DNA from: Akkermansia muciniphila
GTDB lineage: Bacteria; Verrucomicrobiota; Verrucomicrobiia; Limisphaerales; SIAT01
Assembly: GCA_945900775.1 (NCBI GenBank)
Contig: CAMDJP010000015.1
Location: 1 to 57,410 of the forward strand
DNA: 57,410 bases
Reading direction: 5' to 3'
The position numbers and the translations under genes were made by a program. This document shows positions 15,659 through 23,506 of this stretch, piece after piece (position 1 is the first letter of the stretch; each line of letters begins with the position of its first letter). Under the pieces are notes generated by a model, which was not told the DNA's origin, ran no database searches, and saw nothing but the letters and a program-made list of their open reading frames with translations.

Positions 15659-17140
15659 TCACCAGTAGATGAATCGGAAGTGCATCCGGCGCTCGTCACT
15701 GCCGATAGCCTCGCGCATCGCATCCGGCCATTTGAGGAACGGTGAGAGGTCTTGCAGCGTGGCGAGGCAGATTTGTGTCTGGAATTCGGTGACACTGCTG
15801 TTGCCCAGCTTTAGATCGGTGATGCGTCCATCGCGATGGAGCAAGAAACTGAGGCGCACTTCTCCTGTGATCAAAGCGCTGCGATGGCTATTATCGAGCA
15901 AATCCCACCAACGCTGCTGAACGGCTGAGAAGAAAAGCGCGTCGTACGGGGCGTACGGTACGCCGATGACATCAAAGGAAAGTTTTCCGGCCCGATTGAT
16001 GCCGCCGTCTTGGATCATTTTTCTGCCGGCTATCGCACCGGAGACAGCTTGGCTGGCTTTTGCTTCCAGCAATGTGCGCGGTTTCGGAGTGGGCGAAGGC
16101 GCGGATGATCCGTTCCCAGTCGGCGCTTCCGGCAACTGCTGAGGGATCGCACCAAGCGTGGTCGGTGTGAGTTTGGCGAACTCAGTTCGAGTTGGAACAG
16201 AAGTGGCGACAGCCTCGCCGGGGAGGTCGTTGCGTGCAGTGGGCGAAAGATTGATTACAGCACCTGGTTTGAAATCGAACCGTGCATCCGATTCAGGCCG
16301 GCCAGCGTTGGCTTCGAGCAGAGCAGGCGTTTTCGAAACGATGATTGCAGTGACCGATGCGTTGGCGGTGAACCGTGATGAGGAGGCTGGATTTTCACGA
16401 GGCAATCCCTTTTCGTCGGCTCTCTCGGGCAATTTGGCAGTGGATGCCCTGATTGTGGTTGGCGCCAATTTGGAAAACTCCACGCGGTTCGGCGTGGGAG
16501 CCATAGCCGTTTCAGTCGACGATTCGTCACGCGAGAGGGGGGAAAGACTGATTGCCGCGTTCGGTTTAAAATCAGATTTCGCATCTCCCTCCGGACGAAT
16601 GATGCTCTCCAATAGTGGTACTGGTGTGATTGTTTTGGCGAATGGAAGTTGGTCATCCGGTCTCGCAGCGAATGGCGCAACGACGGGTTGGGCGAAGGTG
16701 ATAATTTTTGGGATTTCGGTCTGCTCACCGTCCACTTTCGGCACGTCCTGTTTGGTCTGGCGCGGGTTCGGATCAGCCGCACGTGTGGTGTGGGTAGAGT
16801 AAAATTTTGGATCAGCCGGCGGGTCGATGATGGCGAGCGTGTAGTCAACGTCGATGAAACGATTGGGAAGCGTCGGTTTCTTCTGTGTCCGCTCTGTTTC
16901 TTCGGGCAGGCGATTAGGCTGGAGCGGCCACGGAGCGGGGGAATTCGCGACGCTGACGAGGTTCGGCGGTTTGAGCCACTTGCTGAGCCATGCGGGCGAG
17001 GGTCTCTGGAACCAGCCGAGTTTTCTGGCCAGATCCATCGTGGCGTAGAGACCGAAATGAATCACCAACGACAGCAGAGCGGCGCTCGTGAGACGATGAA
17101 GCGTCGCGCGCTGTTGCGCAGTTTTGACCGGGACGGACAT
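15659..17140 (-). CDS. TonB-like energy transducer, paralogue 2 with internal duplication (493 aa)
   Basis: This is the first gene of the tonB-tonB-exbB-exbD operon. I used the ATG at 17140; a GTG at 17149 adds three residues. The N-terminal helix carries SLVIH (S-x3-H) as in TonB. The periplasmic part shares the DPKFYSTH ... EIPKI motif (110-117 and 142-146) with the downstream paralogue. It then has two tandem copies of a roughly 65-residue unit (about 176-239 and 274-338) that the other paralogue lacks. The C-terminal domain (VPYAPYDALFFSAVQQRWW, GEVRLSFLLHRDGRITDL) matches the TonB/TolA type. The extra length may let it span a wider periplasm or grip a different receptor. Confidence 0.85.
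   Translation of the reverse strand: MSVPVKTAQQRATLHRLTSAALLSLVIHFGLYATMDLARKLGWFQRPSPAWLSKWLKPPNLVSVANSPAPWPLQPNRLPEETERTQKKPTLPNRFIDVDYTLAIIDPPADPKFYSTHTTRAADPNPRQTKQDVPKVDGEQTEIPKIITFAQPVVAPFAARPDDQLPFAKTITPVPLLESIIRPEGDAKSDFKPNAAISLSPLSRDESSTETAMAPTPNRVEFSKLAPTTIRASTAKLPERADEKGLPRENPASSSRFTANASVTAIIVSKTPALLEANAGRPESDARFDFKPGAVINLSPTARNDLPGEAVATSVPTRTEFAKLTPTTLGAIPQQLPEAPTGNGSSAPSPTPKPRTLLEAKASQAVSGAIAGRKMIQDGGINRAGKLSFDVIGVPYAPYDALFFSAVQQRWWDLLDNSHRSALITGEVRLSFLLHRDGRITDLKLGNSSVTEFQTQICLATLQDLSPFLKWPDAMREAIGSDERRMHFRFIYW
16127..16615 (-). repeat. Internal tandem duplication in the long TonB paralogue
   Basis: Two protein repeats are encoded at 16424-16615 and 16127-16321. Both share the order LLE(S/A), RPE-DA--DFKP, I-LSP--R, P-R-EF(S/A)KL-PTT and LPE. 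They are clearly diverged in DNA, so the duplication is old. The copies are separated by a Ser/Asn/Ala-rich linker of about 35 codons. Confidence 0.75.
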
Positions 17141-17259
17141 CGGAATCACTCTACCTCACGCTTTTGATGTTTCAAGTTTGTGTTCAGCGAAGGCGCGGGT
17201 TTGCATTTTTGTCGAACACCTGCTTAAAGTGGGTGCCGCGCAAGGTTGATATCGTGAGT

Positions 17260-17661
17260 ATGAACAGTGATTTTCTGGAGCCACAGGGTCTTTGGGTGAG
17301 TGTGGACGAAGTGGCGTACCAGCCGCAGGCTCACACGCCACCCGACCGTCCGCATTGTTTCGCTTACCACATCACCATTCATAACGACACCGATACGACG
17401 GTGTCCATCAAAGGTCGCAAATGGGTCGTGCGCGGCAATGCTGGCGATATTGTGGCGGTGGAGGGTGACGGTGTGGTGGGGCAGTTTCCGACCATCGATC
17501 CAGGCGAGCATTTCAGCTATAACAGCTTCCACCTCTTCGCCGGAAAATCGGCTGTGGCAGAGGGAAGCTATCTGGGCGTCAACGCCGCAGGGCAAAAAGT
17601 TCTCACGCGGATTCCGAAGTTCAAGATGGACGTGCCTACCAGCGAAATGGGCTGGGCGTAA
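17260..17661 (+). CDS. apaG: ApaG domain protein
   Basis: The 133-aa product is the standard length for ApaG, an immunoglobulin-like beta-sandwich. It contains the family blocks CFAYHITIHNDTDTTVSIKGRKW, EGDGVVGQFPTIDPGEHFSYNSF and GSYLGVNAAGQ. ApaG has been linked to cobalt/magnesium resistance in enterobacteria, and related domains bind phosphates or proteins. The exact role here is unknown. I used the ATG at 17260; an in-frame GTG two codons earlier (17254) is possible. The gene converges on infA with 7 bp between stop codons. Confidence 0.92.
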   Translation: MNSDFLEPQGLWVSVDEVAYQPQAHTPPDRPHCFAYHITIHNDTDTTVSIKGRKWVVRGNAGDIVAVEGDGVVGQFPTIDPGEHFSYNSFHLFAGKSAVAEGSYLGVNAAGQKVLTRIPKFKMDVPTSEMGWA

Positions 17662-17668
17662 GGCTGGC

Positions 17669-17887
17669 TCAGCGATGCCGGAAACAGATGCGAGCCTTCG
17701 TCAAGTCGTAGGGGGACATCTCAACATTCACCTTATCGCCTACGCTGATGCGGATGAAGTGCTTGCGCATCTTCCCAGAAATGTGGGCGAGGACCTCGTG
17801 CCCGTTGGGCAACTTTACGCGGAACATGGTGCCCGGAAGCACTTGGCTGATGACGCCATCCAACTCGATCGGTTCTTCTTTTGCCAT
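17669..17887 (-). CDS. infA: Translation initiation factor IF-1
   Basis: IF-1 is a 72-aa S1/OB-fold protein that occupies the 30S A site during initiation. The sequence [20 protein letters not shown], followed by [20 protein letters not shown] and [20 protein letters not shown], matches across the whole family length. It is separated from the ribosomal protein operons where it often sits. The upstream gene on the same strand (LabN-type) ends 110 bp before it. Confidence 0.97.
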   Translation of the reverse strand: MAKEEPIELDGVISQVLPGTMFRVKLPNGHEVLAHISGKMRKHFIRISVGDKVNVEMSPYDLTKARICFRHR

Positions 17888-17997
17888 TCGATGATTTACT
17901 CGCAGTGCGTCATTTTGCGCGCAAGCGAAAGGTCACAGTGGCCTCGGTGAGAGGGTAAATCAAGACTTTTTGCCCTAATAACAGATGTGAAGGCGCC

Positions 17998-18402
17998 TCA
18001 CTTTGCAGCGGGGTCCAGTGCCACGCCGCATTGGGCGCAGAAGCGCGAGTCGGGTGCGACTGTGAAACCGCACTTCGGGCAGTCAATGTGGGCCTTGGCG
18101 TGCCGGCGCTGGATAACGAGGTTGCGGATATAGGGAATCCACGTGAACGCATAGGCGAAGATGAAGACGGAATCCTTCTTGTAGAAAAGCGCGTAGGCCA
18201 GCAGCAGAATCGAGCCGACTAGGCTCAGCCACCAGAAAGCCACCGGCACCACGACCTGCTTACGTTTCTCCGTCGCGTACCACTGGACGAAAAAACGGGA
18301 GAAGAAAACGACATTGCCGAGCCAACCGACGATCTTCCATGTGTTCCACTCGATGCCAAGGAATTTGCCGCCCGGCACCAAAAGGTTCGTGAGCCACTCC
18401 AT
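17998..18402 (-). CDS. LabN-domain membrane protein fused to a zinc ribbon
   Basis: Residues 1-100 match the lipid-A-disaccharide synthase N-terminal-like (LabN) domain, a short three-to-four-helix membrane module (WLGNVVFFSRFFVQWYATEKRK, PVAFWWLSLVGSILLLAYALF, FIFAYAFTWIPYIRNL). Residues 108-125 form a rubredoxin-type zinc ribbon with CPKCG and CAQCG knuckles (Cys108/111/122/125). LabN proteins occur near lipid-A and glycosyltransferase genes and are thought to take part in lipid modification, but no such gene lies here. The fusion to a zinc ribbon is unusual to me. Its start lies 3 bp from the TlpA-like stop, so the two are probably co-transcribed. Confidence 0.85.
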   Translation of the reverse strand: MEWLTNLLVPGGKFLGIEWNTWKIVGWLGNVVFFSRFFVQWYATEKRKQVVVPVAFWWLSLVGSILLLAYALFYKKDSVFIFAYAFTWIPYIRNLVIQRRHAKAHIDCPKCGFTVAPDSRFCAQCGVALDPAAK

Positions 18403-18405
18403 CGC

Positions 18406-19116
18406 TTACTTTTCGGAGAGGAGCTTTTCGACCTTGTCGGCCAGGCCGTCGCGCGCCTCGAGATGGCGCAGGTTGCCTTTCTTGTCCACCAACCACATCG
18501 TCGGGATGCCGGTGATGGCGAACTCAGCCGCGTACTTGCTCTCCCAACCCTTGGTGTCGCAGAACTGCGCCCACGGCATCTTTTTCTCCTCAGTGAACTT
18601 CTTCAACTTCTCGAGATCCTTGTCAAAGCTGATGCCGACAATTTCGAAGCCTTTGCTGTGGAACTTGTCGTAGGTGGCTTTCAGATTCGGCAACTCCGCG
18701 ACGCATGGCCCGCACCACGTCGCCCAGAAATCGACCAGCACGACCTTGCCCTGCATCTTTGCGAGATCCACCTCGCGGCCGTCGGTGGCCTTGAATTTCA
18801 TCGCGAGCGGCTTGCCGATCGCGTCGAGTTTCTTGAAAATTCCCTGCGCAGCCTCCTTGATCTCGCCCGAACTGCCCTTGATAATCTCGGCCAGCAGCAT
18901 GCGTGCCTTCTCGGGTTCGCTGTTCTCGGCCACCTCAAGCAGCATCGCGACCTTGCCTTGGGCTGACTTCGCACGCGAAGCCGTCACCACTTCACGCACA
19001 CGGGTATTGAACTTGATGTCATCCTTGGGTTCATCCGCCGCGAGCAAGGGCGAAGTAAGGAAGAACAGGAGCGTGACACAAAGTGCCGCCAGCGTGGAGA
19101 GCGGGAAGGATTTCAT
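18406..19116 (-). CDS. TlpA-like exported thioredoxin-fold protein
   Basis: The 236-aa protein has an N-terminal signal peptide ([26 protein letters not shown]). A helical region of about 75 residues precedes a thioredoxin domain with the active site WCGPC (Cys135, Cys138) and the cis-Pro block [14 protein letters not shown]. TlpA/ResA-type proteins act in the periplasm as disulfide reductants for cytochrome maturation or envelope proteins. The helical region resembles that of TlpA-family proteins in Bacteroidota and Verrucomicrobiota. An upstream in-frame start (19260) lacks a signal sequence and was not used. Confidence 0.9.
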   Translation of the reverse strand: MKSFPLSTLAALCVTLLFFLTSPLLAADEPKDDIKFNTRVREVVTASRAKSAQGKVAMLLEVAENSEPEKARMLLAEIIKGSSGEIKEAAQGIFKKLDAIGKPLAMKFKATDGREVDLAKMQGKVVLVDFWATWCGPCVAELPNLKATYDKFHSKGFEIVGISFDKDLEKLKKFTEEKKMPWAQFCDTKGWESKYAAEFAITGIPTMWLVDKKGNLRHLEARDGLADKVEKLLSEK

Positions 19117-19162
19117 ATCAATTTTTGTGAGAGTAAGAAGACCGCGTGATGTAGACAAGTCA

Positions 19163-19912
19163 TTAGTCGCGGCGCGCCAGTTGCTGTAAGAGGAGGAGTC
19201 GGCGGGGGTTTTCGGCGGATTCAAAATCGGCTTCACGGATACTGGAGACCGGTCGATCAAGCTTCTCTTGGAGTCGTCGCACTTCCTCTGGCGAGATGGC
19301 GGCAGAGAGTTCGCCTTCCTTCTCTAGGCGCACGGCCTTGCGTACAAACTCCATCATAAGCGCGCACGGTTCGAGGCAAGGAATGAGGCTTTTATCTGCG
19401 ACTACGTCCGTGTCGAGACCGGGCACAGTCCAGAGCCGTTGCTTGAGACAGAAGCGGCGGTCGCAGCAGGCGCGTGTGATTTGAGCTGCGCGATAGTCGT
19501 CCGGCAATGTCGTGATGCGGTACATCCCTGTCTGGCGCGCCGTGAACTCGCGATAATGAGTTACCTGTGGCGTTCGCGCTTGTGCAGCGAACCAGTCGGC
19601 AATCGCGCCGGGATAAAGGTGGTCAAGCGCTATGCCGAGTTGCACGGTGTCGGCCGCATGCGCGCGCCAGCCACGGCGCAGATTCGGAGCGGATTTTAGA
19701 GGGCGAAAAGCGTCGGTCACGGTGGTCTGTACCAGAAGACGCAAGTCCTCAATGCCAATGGCACGAAGCGATTCGCCTGGCGCACCGGCGTCTTCGATGT
19801 GCCGCAGGGTGAAGCCTTCAGCCTCCTGGCGGATCTGCACCTGCGCGAAAGCGAGTTCGCCACTGAGCTGCCCGACGAAGGCGGCGAGCGTTGGATTTAC
19901 AAAAGCTGTCAT
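19163..19912 (-). CDS. DR2241-type 4Fe-4S protein without a chelatase domain
   Basis: The 249-aa protein contains [10 protein letters not shown] (75-83), the [12 protein letters not shown] segment (99-110), RQTGMYRI (126-133), a cysteine cluster [13 protein letters not shown] (Cys149, 150, 155) and [10 protein letters not shown] (Cys179, 183). From memory this is the pattern of the DR2241 family, whose founder joins an N-terminal CbiX-like chelatase to a C-terminal 4Fe-4S region. Here the N-terminal chelatase domain is absent and only about 70 residues precede the conserved part. It is divergent from a TauE/SafE-type permease gene and upstream of the TlpA-like gene. A link to siroheme, cobalamin or sulfur metabolism is an inference from the family. 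Confidence 0.7.
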   Translation of the reverse strand: MTAFVNPTLAAFVGQLSGELAFAQVQIRQEAEGFTLRHIEDAGAPGESLRAIGIEDLRLLVQTTVTDAFRPLKSAPNLRRGWRAHAADTVQLGIALDHLYPGAIADWFAAQARTPQVTHYREFTARQTGMYRITTLPDDYRAAQITRACCDRRFCLKQRLWTVPGLDTDVVADKSLIPCLEPCALMMEFVRKAVRLEKEGELSAAISPEEVRRLQEKLDRPVSSIREADFESAENPRRLLLLQQLARRD

Positions 19913-20012
19913 TAACTGTTCACAGACTAGCGCATCTCGTCGTGAGGCCAACGGAAAAGTTACTGCGCAGAAAATAGTTGCCGCGCTGGCAGACAGGGGG
20001 CATCACCGAGTC

Positions 20013-20396
20013 ATGCAATACGTGATAGCGGGAATAATTGGTCTGGTCGGTGGCGTGGCGAGCGGGCTGTTCGGCGTGGGCGGGGGCATCGTGATGGTGC
20101 CGGCGATGTTTTTCCTGATGAGTCCGCCCATCCGCGATATCAAGCAGGCCATCGGCACCTCGCTCGTCGTCATCATCCCGACGGCGTTGATAGGCGCGTT
20201 CAAGCATTACAAGGTCGATCCCGCTCTTTCGAACATCCACTGGCCCACGGCTGCATCGATTGTGCCGACAGCAATCGCCGGAGGCTACCTCGGTGCGTGG
20301 TTGGTGACGCGCCTCCAGGTGGATGATCTAAAGCGCGCGTTCGGTGGATTTCTCGTGGCGGTCGGATGTTACCTACTTTTCGGCCCGCAGAAGTGA
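20013..20396 (+). CDS. Half-size TSUP (TauE/SafE) permease
   Basis: The 127-aa protein has four hydrophobic segments and opens with the TSUP signature GLVGGVASGLFGVGGGIVMVPAMFFL, followed by AIGTSLVVIIPTALIGAFKHYK and GGYLGAWLVTRL. TSUP permeases export sulfite, sulfoacetate or related organic anions, and normally have about 250 residues in two inverted halves. This protein is a single half ending cleanly at a stop and would need to dimerise. No second half is visible downstream (MscS follows on the other strand). It is divergent from the Fe-S protein gene with a 100-bp spacer. Confidence 0.9.
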   Translation: MQYVIAGIIGLVGGVASGLFGVGGGIVMVPAMFFLMSPPIRDIKQAIGTSLVVIIPTALIGAFKHYKVDPALSNIHWPTAASIVPTAIAGGYLGAWLVTRLQVDDLKRAFGGFLVAVGCYLLFGPQK

Positions 20397-20412
20397 CTTT
20401 TCGCCTTGCCGC

Positions 20413-21744
20413 TCAGGGTTTGCTTTCCTGCTTTACGTAGAGTGTTTGGGTCGGGAAGGCGAACTCGATGCCTTCCTGCTCGAAGGATTCCTTAATGGCG
20501 AGATTCAATTCCTGCATCCCTCCGAGGTGGTCTTTCATCTCGTCGCCGATCCACCAGTGGACGACGTTAATGTTCAGCGCGCTTTCCCCGAATTTGTTGA
20601 AACTAATCCAGACATCGTGAGTCTTCGGGTGCTTGCGATAGATCTCGTCGAGGATGGCGAGCGCCCGCTTGAGCTTGGCCTGCGAGGTCGCGTAAGCGAG
20701 GCCGAGGTTCATCTCGGTCTTGATATTCGGCCGGCGCGAGATGTTTACAATGGTAGCGGTGCCCATCTGCTTATTCGGAATGGTAATGAGGTGGCCATCG
20801 AGGTTGCGAAGGCGCGTGCTGCGCATGCCGATAGATTCGACAGAGCCGGTCACGTCGCCCAGTTTAATGACGTCGCCAATGCGGAAGGGCTTGTCGAGGC
20901 AGATGGAGACCGCGCCGAACATGTTGCCGAGCGTGTCCTGCGCACCGAGGCCGAGGGCGAGGCCGCCGATGGAGAGAGAGGCGAGCAGGCTGGTGATGTT
21001 CAACCCCAGATTCTGCGCAGTCAGCAGCACGGCCACGAGAACTACAAAGGCCTTGAGCACCTTGCGCAGGAACGGGAAGAGCATCTCGTCGAAATGGTGA
21101 TCGGTGTTGGTGAGAGACCGGCCCTGCCAGTAGTTCAGCACAGTGTCCACCAGCTTGAGCGTCATGTAAGTAACCGAACCGGCGACGACGAGCTGGAGGC
21201 CTTTGGAGAGCCATTCCTCAATCCAATCCGGCCAAGTGAACACTTGCAGGCCGATATGCAATAGGACGACAAACGCGATGACTTTCACCGGGCCTTGGAG
21301 CAGATCGAGTAGCAGGTCGTTGAGTTTGCTCGGACTCTTCTCGGCCCACTGCTTCAGGTAACGGCTCGTGACGAAGTTAATAATTCGTGCGGCGTAGAAC
21401 GCCAGCAGGATGTAGATAAGCGAGGCGAGATACTGCCAGAGCGGCACACCAAGAAAATTATTTTCGACGAGCGCTTCGATTTGATCGAGACCGAAGGTGA
21501 GATAACCGCGCTCGGACTGAGATGTTTCACCTTCGAGCGGCGCCTTTGTCACGCGGAAAAATTTACGTGCGACAACAGTGCTGCCTTGCACATTCGTTTT
21601 CGTGACAGCGACGGTCGGTGCGTTTGTGGCAACGGGCGGGTTGGTGGCGGTCTGGGCTGCTGCCCAGATTGACCAGCAGAGCAGGGCAATGAGAGCGAGC
21701 ATTGTCGTGCGGTAAATCCAGTCGAAGTTTCTTTTCATCTTCAT
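20413..21744 (-). CDS. mscS: MscS-family mechanosensitive channel
   Basis: The 443-aa protein has an N-terminal signal-like helix and a Thr/Val/Asn-rich periplasmic stretch, then about four membrane helices. The pore-lining MscS signature follows at LSIGGLALGLGAQDTLGNMFGAVSICLD and the beta domain at FRIGDVIKLGDVTGSVESIGMRSTRLR. A C-terminal alpha/beta domain ends at TLYVKQESKP. The channel opens under hypo-osmotic shock to release solutes. Length exceeds E. coli MscS (286 aa) because of the N-terminal extension, as in the YbdG/MscM group. It lies downstream of thiS with a 221-bp spacer that may hold a structured RNA. Confidence 0.93.
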   Translation of the reverse strand: MKMKRNFDWIYRTTMLALIALLCWSIWAAAQTATNPPVATNAPTVAVTKTNVQGSTVVARKFFRVTKAPLEGETSQSERGYLTFGLDQIEALVENNFLGVPLWQYLASLIYILLAFYAARIINFVTSRYLKQWAEKSPSKLNDLLLDLLQGPVKVIAFVVLLHIGLQVFTWPDWIEEWLSKGLQLVVAGSVTYMTLKLVDTVLNYWQGRSLTNTDHHFDEMLFPFLRKVLKAFVVLVAVLLTAQNLGLNITSLLASLSIGGLALGLGAQDTLGNMFGAVSICLDKPFRIGDVIKLGDVTGSVESIGMRSTRLRNLDGHLITIPNKQMGTATIVNISRRPNIKTEMNLGLAYATSQAKLKRALAILDEIYRKHPKTHDVWISFNKFGESALNINVVHWWIGDEMKDHLGGMQELNLAIKESFEQEGIEFAFPTQTLYVKQESKP

Positions 21745-21884
21745 AACGGAGCCATTATTCGCGTGCGCGATGCGCCGACAAGCCTTTATCCGACACGAGA
21801 GAGGAGGCAGAAGTAAGTGGAAGAAGGCCGATTAGTGCGCGTTGGCTTCGGTGCTGGTCGCTAGCCTCCTGAGAAGAACGCTCC

Positions 21885-21941
21885 GCCAACGGGTTCAGCG
21901 AGGTCCGCCAGAGGACTGGAACGGCGTTCCCACGCGTTGGC
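21885..21941. other. Possible three-way-junction RNA element between thiS and mscS
   Basis: A 7-bp outer pairing GCCAACG (21885-21891) / CGTTGGC (21935-21941) encloses two hairpins: GTCC/GGAC (21903-21906 with 21913-21916, loop of 6) and GGAAC/GTTCC (21918-21922 with 21926-21930, loop GGC). The element sits in the 221-bp space upstream of mscS and downstream of thiS on the minus strand. High GC makes chance pairing plausible, and no known RNA family is recognised. Confidence 0.3.
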
Positions 21942-21965
21942 AGGCTGGCAGAACCGACTGCTGTC

Positions 21966-22175
21966 TCAGCCGCCCGCGACGATGCGAACAATCTCTAAAC
22001 GGTCGCCCGGAGCGAGTTGGCGCGAGGTGAACTCGGAGGGGGCAACCGCTTCGCCGTTGTGCTCCACCACCACGCTGCGCGGGAGTTGTTTCTGTGCGAT
22101 GAGGAATTCCTCTATGGAGCAGGGAAATGCGACAGCAATCGGCTGACCATTGGCGATGACCCTTAGCTGACTCAT
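21966..22175 (-). CDS. thiS: Sulfur-carrier protein ThiS
   Basis: The 69-aa product starts at the ATG at 22175 (MSQLRVIANGQPIAVAF) and ends in the diagnostic C-terminal Gly-Gly (IVRIVAGG), which is adenylated and thiocarboxylated to supply sulfur to the thiazole of thiamine. The ubiquitin-like fold block APGDRLEIVRIV is present. The longer in-frame extension to 22349 runs into thiH and was rejected. It starts 26 bp after the thiH stop, so the two are co-transcribed. Confidence 0.93.
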   Translation of the reverse strand: MSQLRVIANGQPIAVAFPCSIEEFLIAQKQLPRSVVVEHNGEAVAPSEFTSRQLAPGDRLEIVRIVAGG

Positions 22176-22201
22176 TGATGCCGGCCTTGTTGTAATAAGC
22201 G

Positions 22202-23404
22202 TTACGTCGTCAGTGCCGCATCCCAATCCTTCCAGACTGGTTCGTAGCCGAGGCGGCGGATTTGCTCGGCGACCTCTTCCGGTGGGCGGGTGTCCGCGAT
22301 ATCGAACTGACCGGTGGCGTTTGTCGTGCGGCCTTCTGTCGCCGCCCATTCGCTCGCGTTCTCGGCCAGCTCCACGATGCGGCCGCGCTCGGTCTTGTGG
22401 ATTTTTTCTTTACCCGCACCGGTGTAACCGCCCGGCTCGGTGTGACTGCCGGCGCTGGCGTGCGTGATGCCGAGGGACAGCAGACCGTCCCGCAACTTCG
22501 CTGGCTCGCGCGTCGAGAGGACGATGCCGACGTCCGGCAGGAAGAGGCGCAGGGCACAAACGAGTTGCACGAGTTCGCGATCGCCGAGGCTTGTGAGCGG
22601 TTGGAACTCGCCGGCGCAGGGGCGCAGTCGGGGCAGCGAGATTGTCACCTGCGCCTTCCAGCAGTGGCGCAGCAAATAATCGGCGTGGGAGGCGACGGCG
22701 AGAGCTTCAGCGCGCCAATCCGCAAGTCCGAATAGCGCGCCGATGCCGAGCCGACGGAAGCCCGCGGCGTACGCTCGCTCGGGCGTCTCGAGGCGCCAGT
22801 CGAAATTTTGTTTCGGCCCTGCCGTGTGCATTTCGCCGTACACGTCACGGTTGTAGGTTTCCTGATAAACGACGAGTCCCTCCGCGCCGGCCGCGACCAT
22901 TGGCCGGTACTCATCAGTCTCCATCGGCCCGACCTCGAGCGAGAGGCTCGGAATCTCCTCATGCAATGCGGCGACGCACTCGGCCATGTAGCCGTTGGAA
23001 ACAAACTTCGGATGCTCGCCCGCGACGAGCAAAATGTTGCGGAATCCCTGCGCCGCCAGCGCGCGCGCCTCACGCCGCACCTCGTCCACCGAGAGAGTCA
23101 CGCGAAGAATCGCGTTGTCGCGCGAGAATCCGCAGTACTTGCAGTTATTAATGCACTCGTTGGAGAGATAGAGCGGCGCGAAGAGTCGGATGACCTTGCC
23201 GAAGCGCTGGCGTGTGAGCGTTTGCGAGCGGCGACAGAGCGGCTCGAGCAGTTCGCCGGCGGCAGGGGAGATCAGTTGTGCGAAATCAGCGAGGGTCGGA
23301 TGCGGTTTGCCGAGACTTTCGTGGACGGCCCTAACATCAGCCGTTTGGGAGCGTTTCAATAGAATGTCCAGGGGCAGGACGTTGAACTCGGCGACAAAAC
23401 TCAT
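22202..23404 (-). CDS. thiH: 2-iminoacetate synthase (radical SAM)
   Basis: ThiH cleaves tyrosine with S-adenosylmethionine to give dehydroglycine for thiazole synthesis. The 400-aa protein (ATG at 23404) has the radical SAM cluster motif CINNCKYC (Cys84, 88, 91). It also has the ThiH blocks RLFAPLYLSNECINNC, EVGPMETDEYRPMVAAGAEGLVVYQETYN and a C-terminal AGSHTEPGGY and TGQFDIAD region. Using ThiH rather than ThiO suggests thiazole synthesis suited to low oxygen. thiG, usually between thiS and thiH, is absent here, and the order is inverted. I looked for a TPP riboswitch in the 102-bp upstream space and saw none. Confidence 0.93.
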   Translation of the reverse strand: MSFVAEFNVLPLDILLKRSQTADVRAVHESLGKPHPTLADFAQLISPAAGELLEPLCRRSQTLTRQRFGKVIRLFAPLYLSNECINNCKYCGFSRDNAILRVTLSVDEVRREARALAAQGFRNILLVAGEHPKFVSNGYMAECVAALHEEIPSLSLEVGPMETDEYRPMVAAGAEGLVVYQETYNRDVYGEMHTAGPKQNFDWRLETPERAYAAGFRRLGIGALFGLADWRAEALAVASHADYLLRHCWKAQVTISLPRLRPCAGEFQPLTSLGDRELVQLVCALRLFLPDVGIVLSTREPAKLRDGLLSLGITHASAGSHTEPGGYTGAGKEKIHKTERGRIVELAENASEWAATEGRTTNATGQFDIADTRPPEEVAEQIRRLGYEPVWKDWDAALTT

Positions 23405-23506
23405 CGCGGGAAATCTATCGAGGTCGTGGCCGATGTCGAGAAGCGGTGGTGGTGATGTGGACAATTATTGCTTTCCACTCCGCGTTGGCTTCCGTAAATA
23501 GCGGAT

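Noticed and set aside
20344-21264. 306-codon plus-strand frame opposite mscS
   Set aside because: It is antisense to a well-supported MscS protein and continues out of the TSUP gene in another frame without a start signal.
23405-23506. TPP riboswitch upstream of thiH
   Set aside because: The conserved CUGAGA and ACCUGA elements of the TPP aptamer are not present in the 102-bp region.
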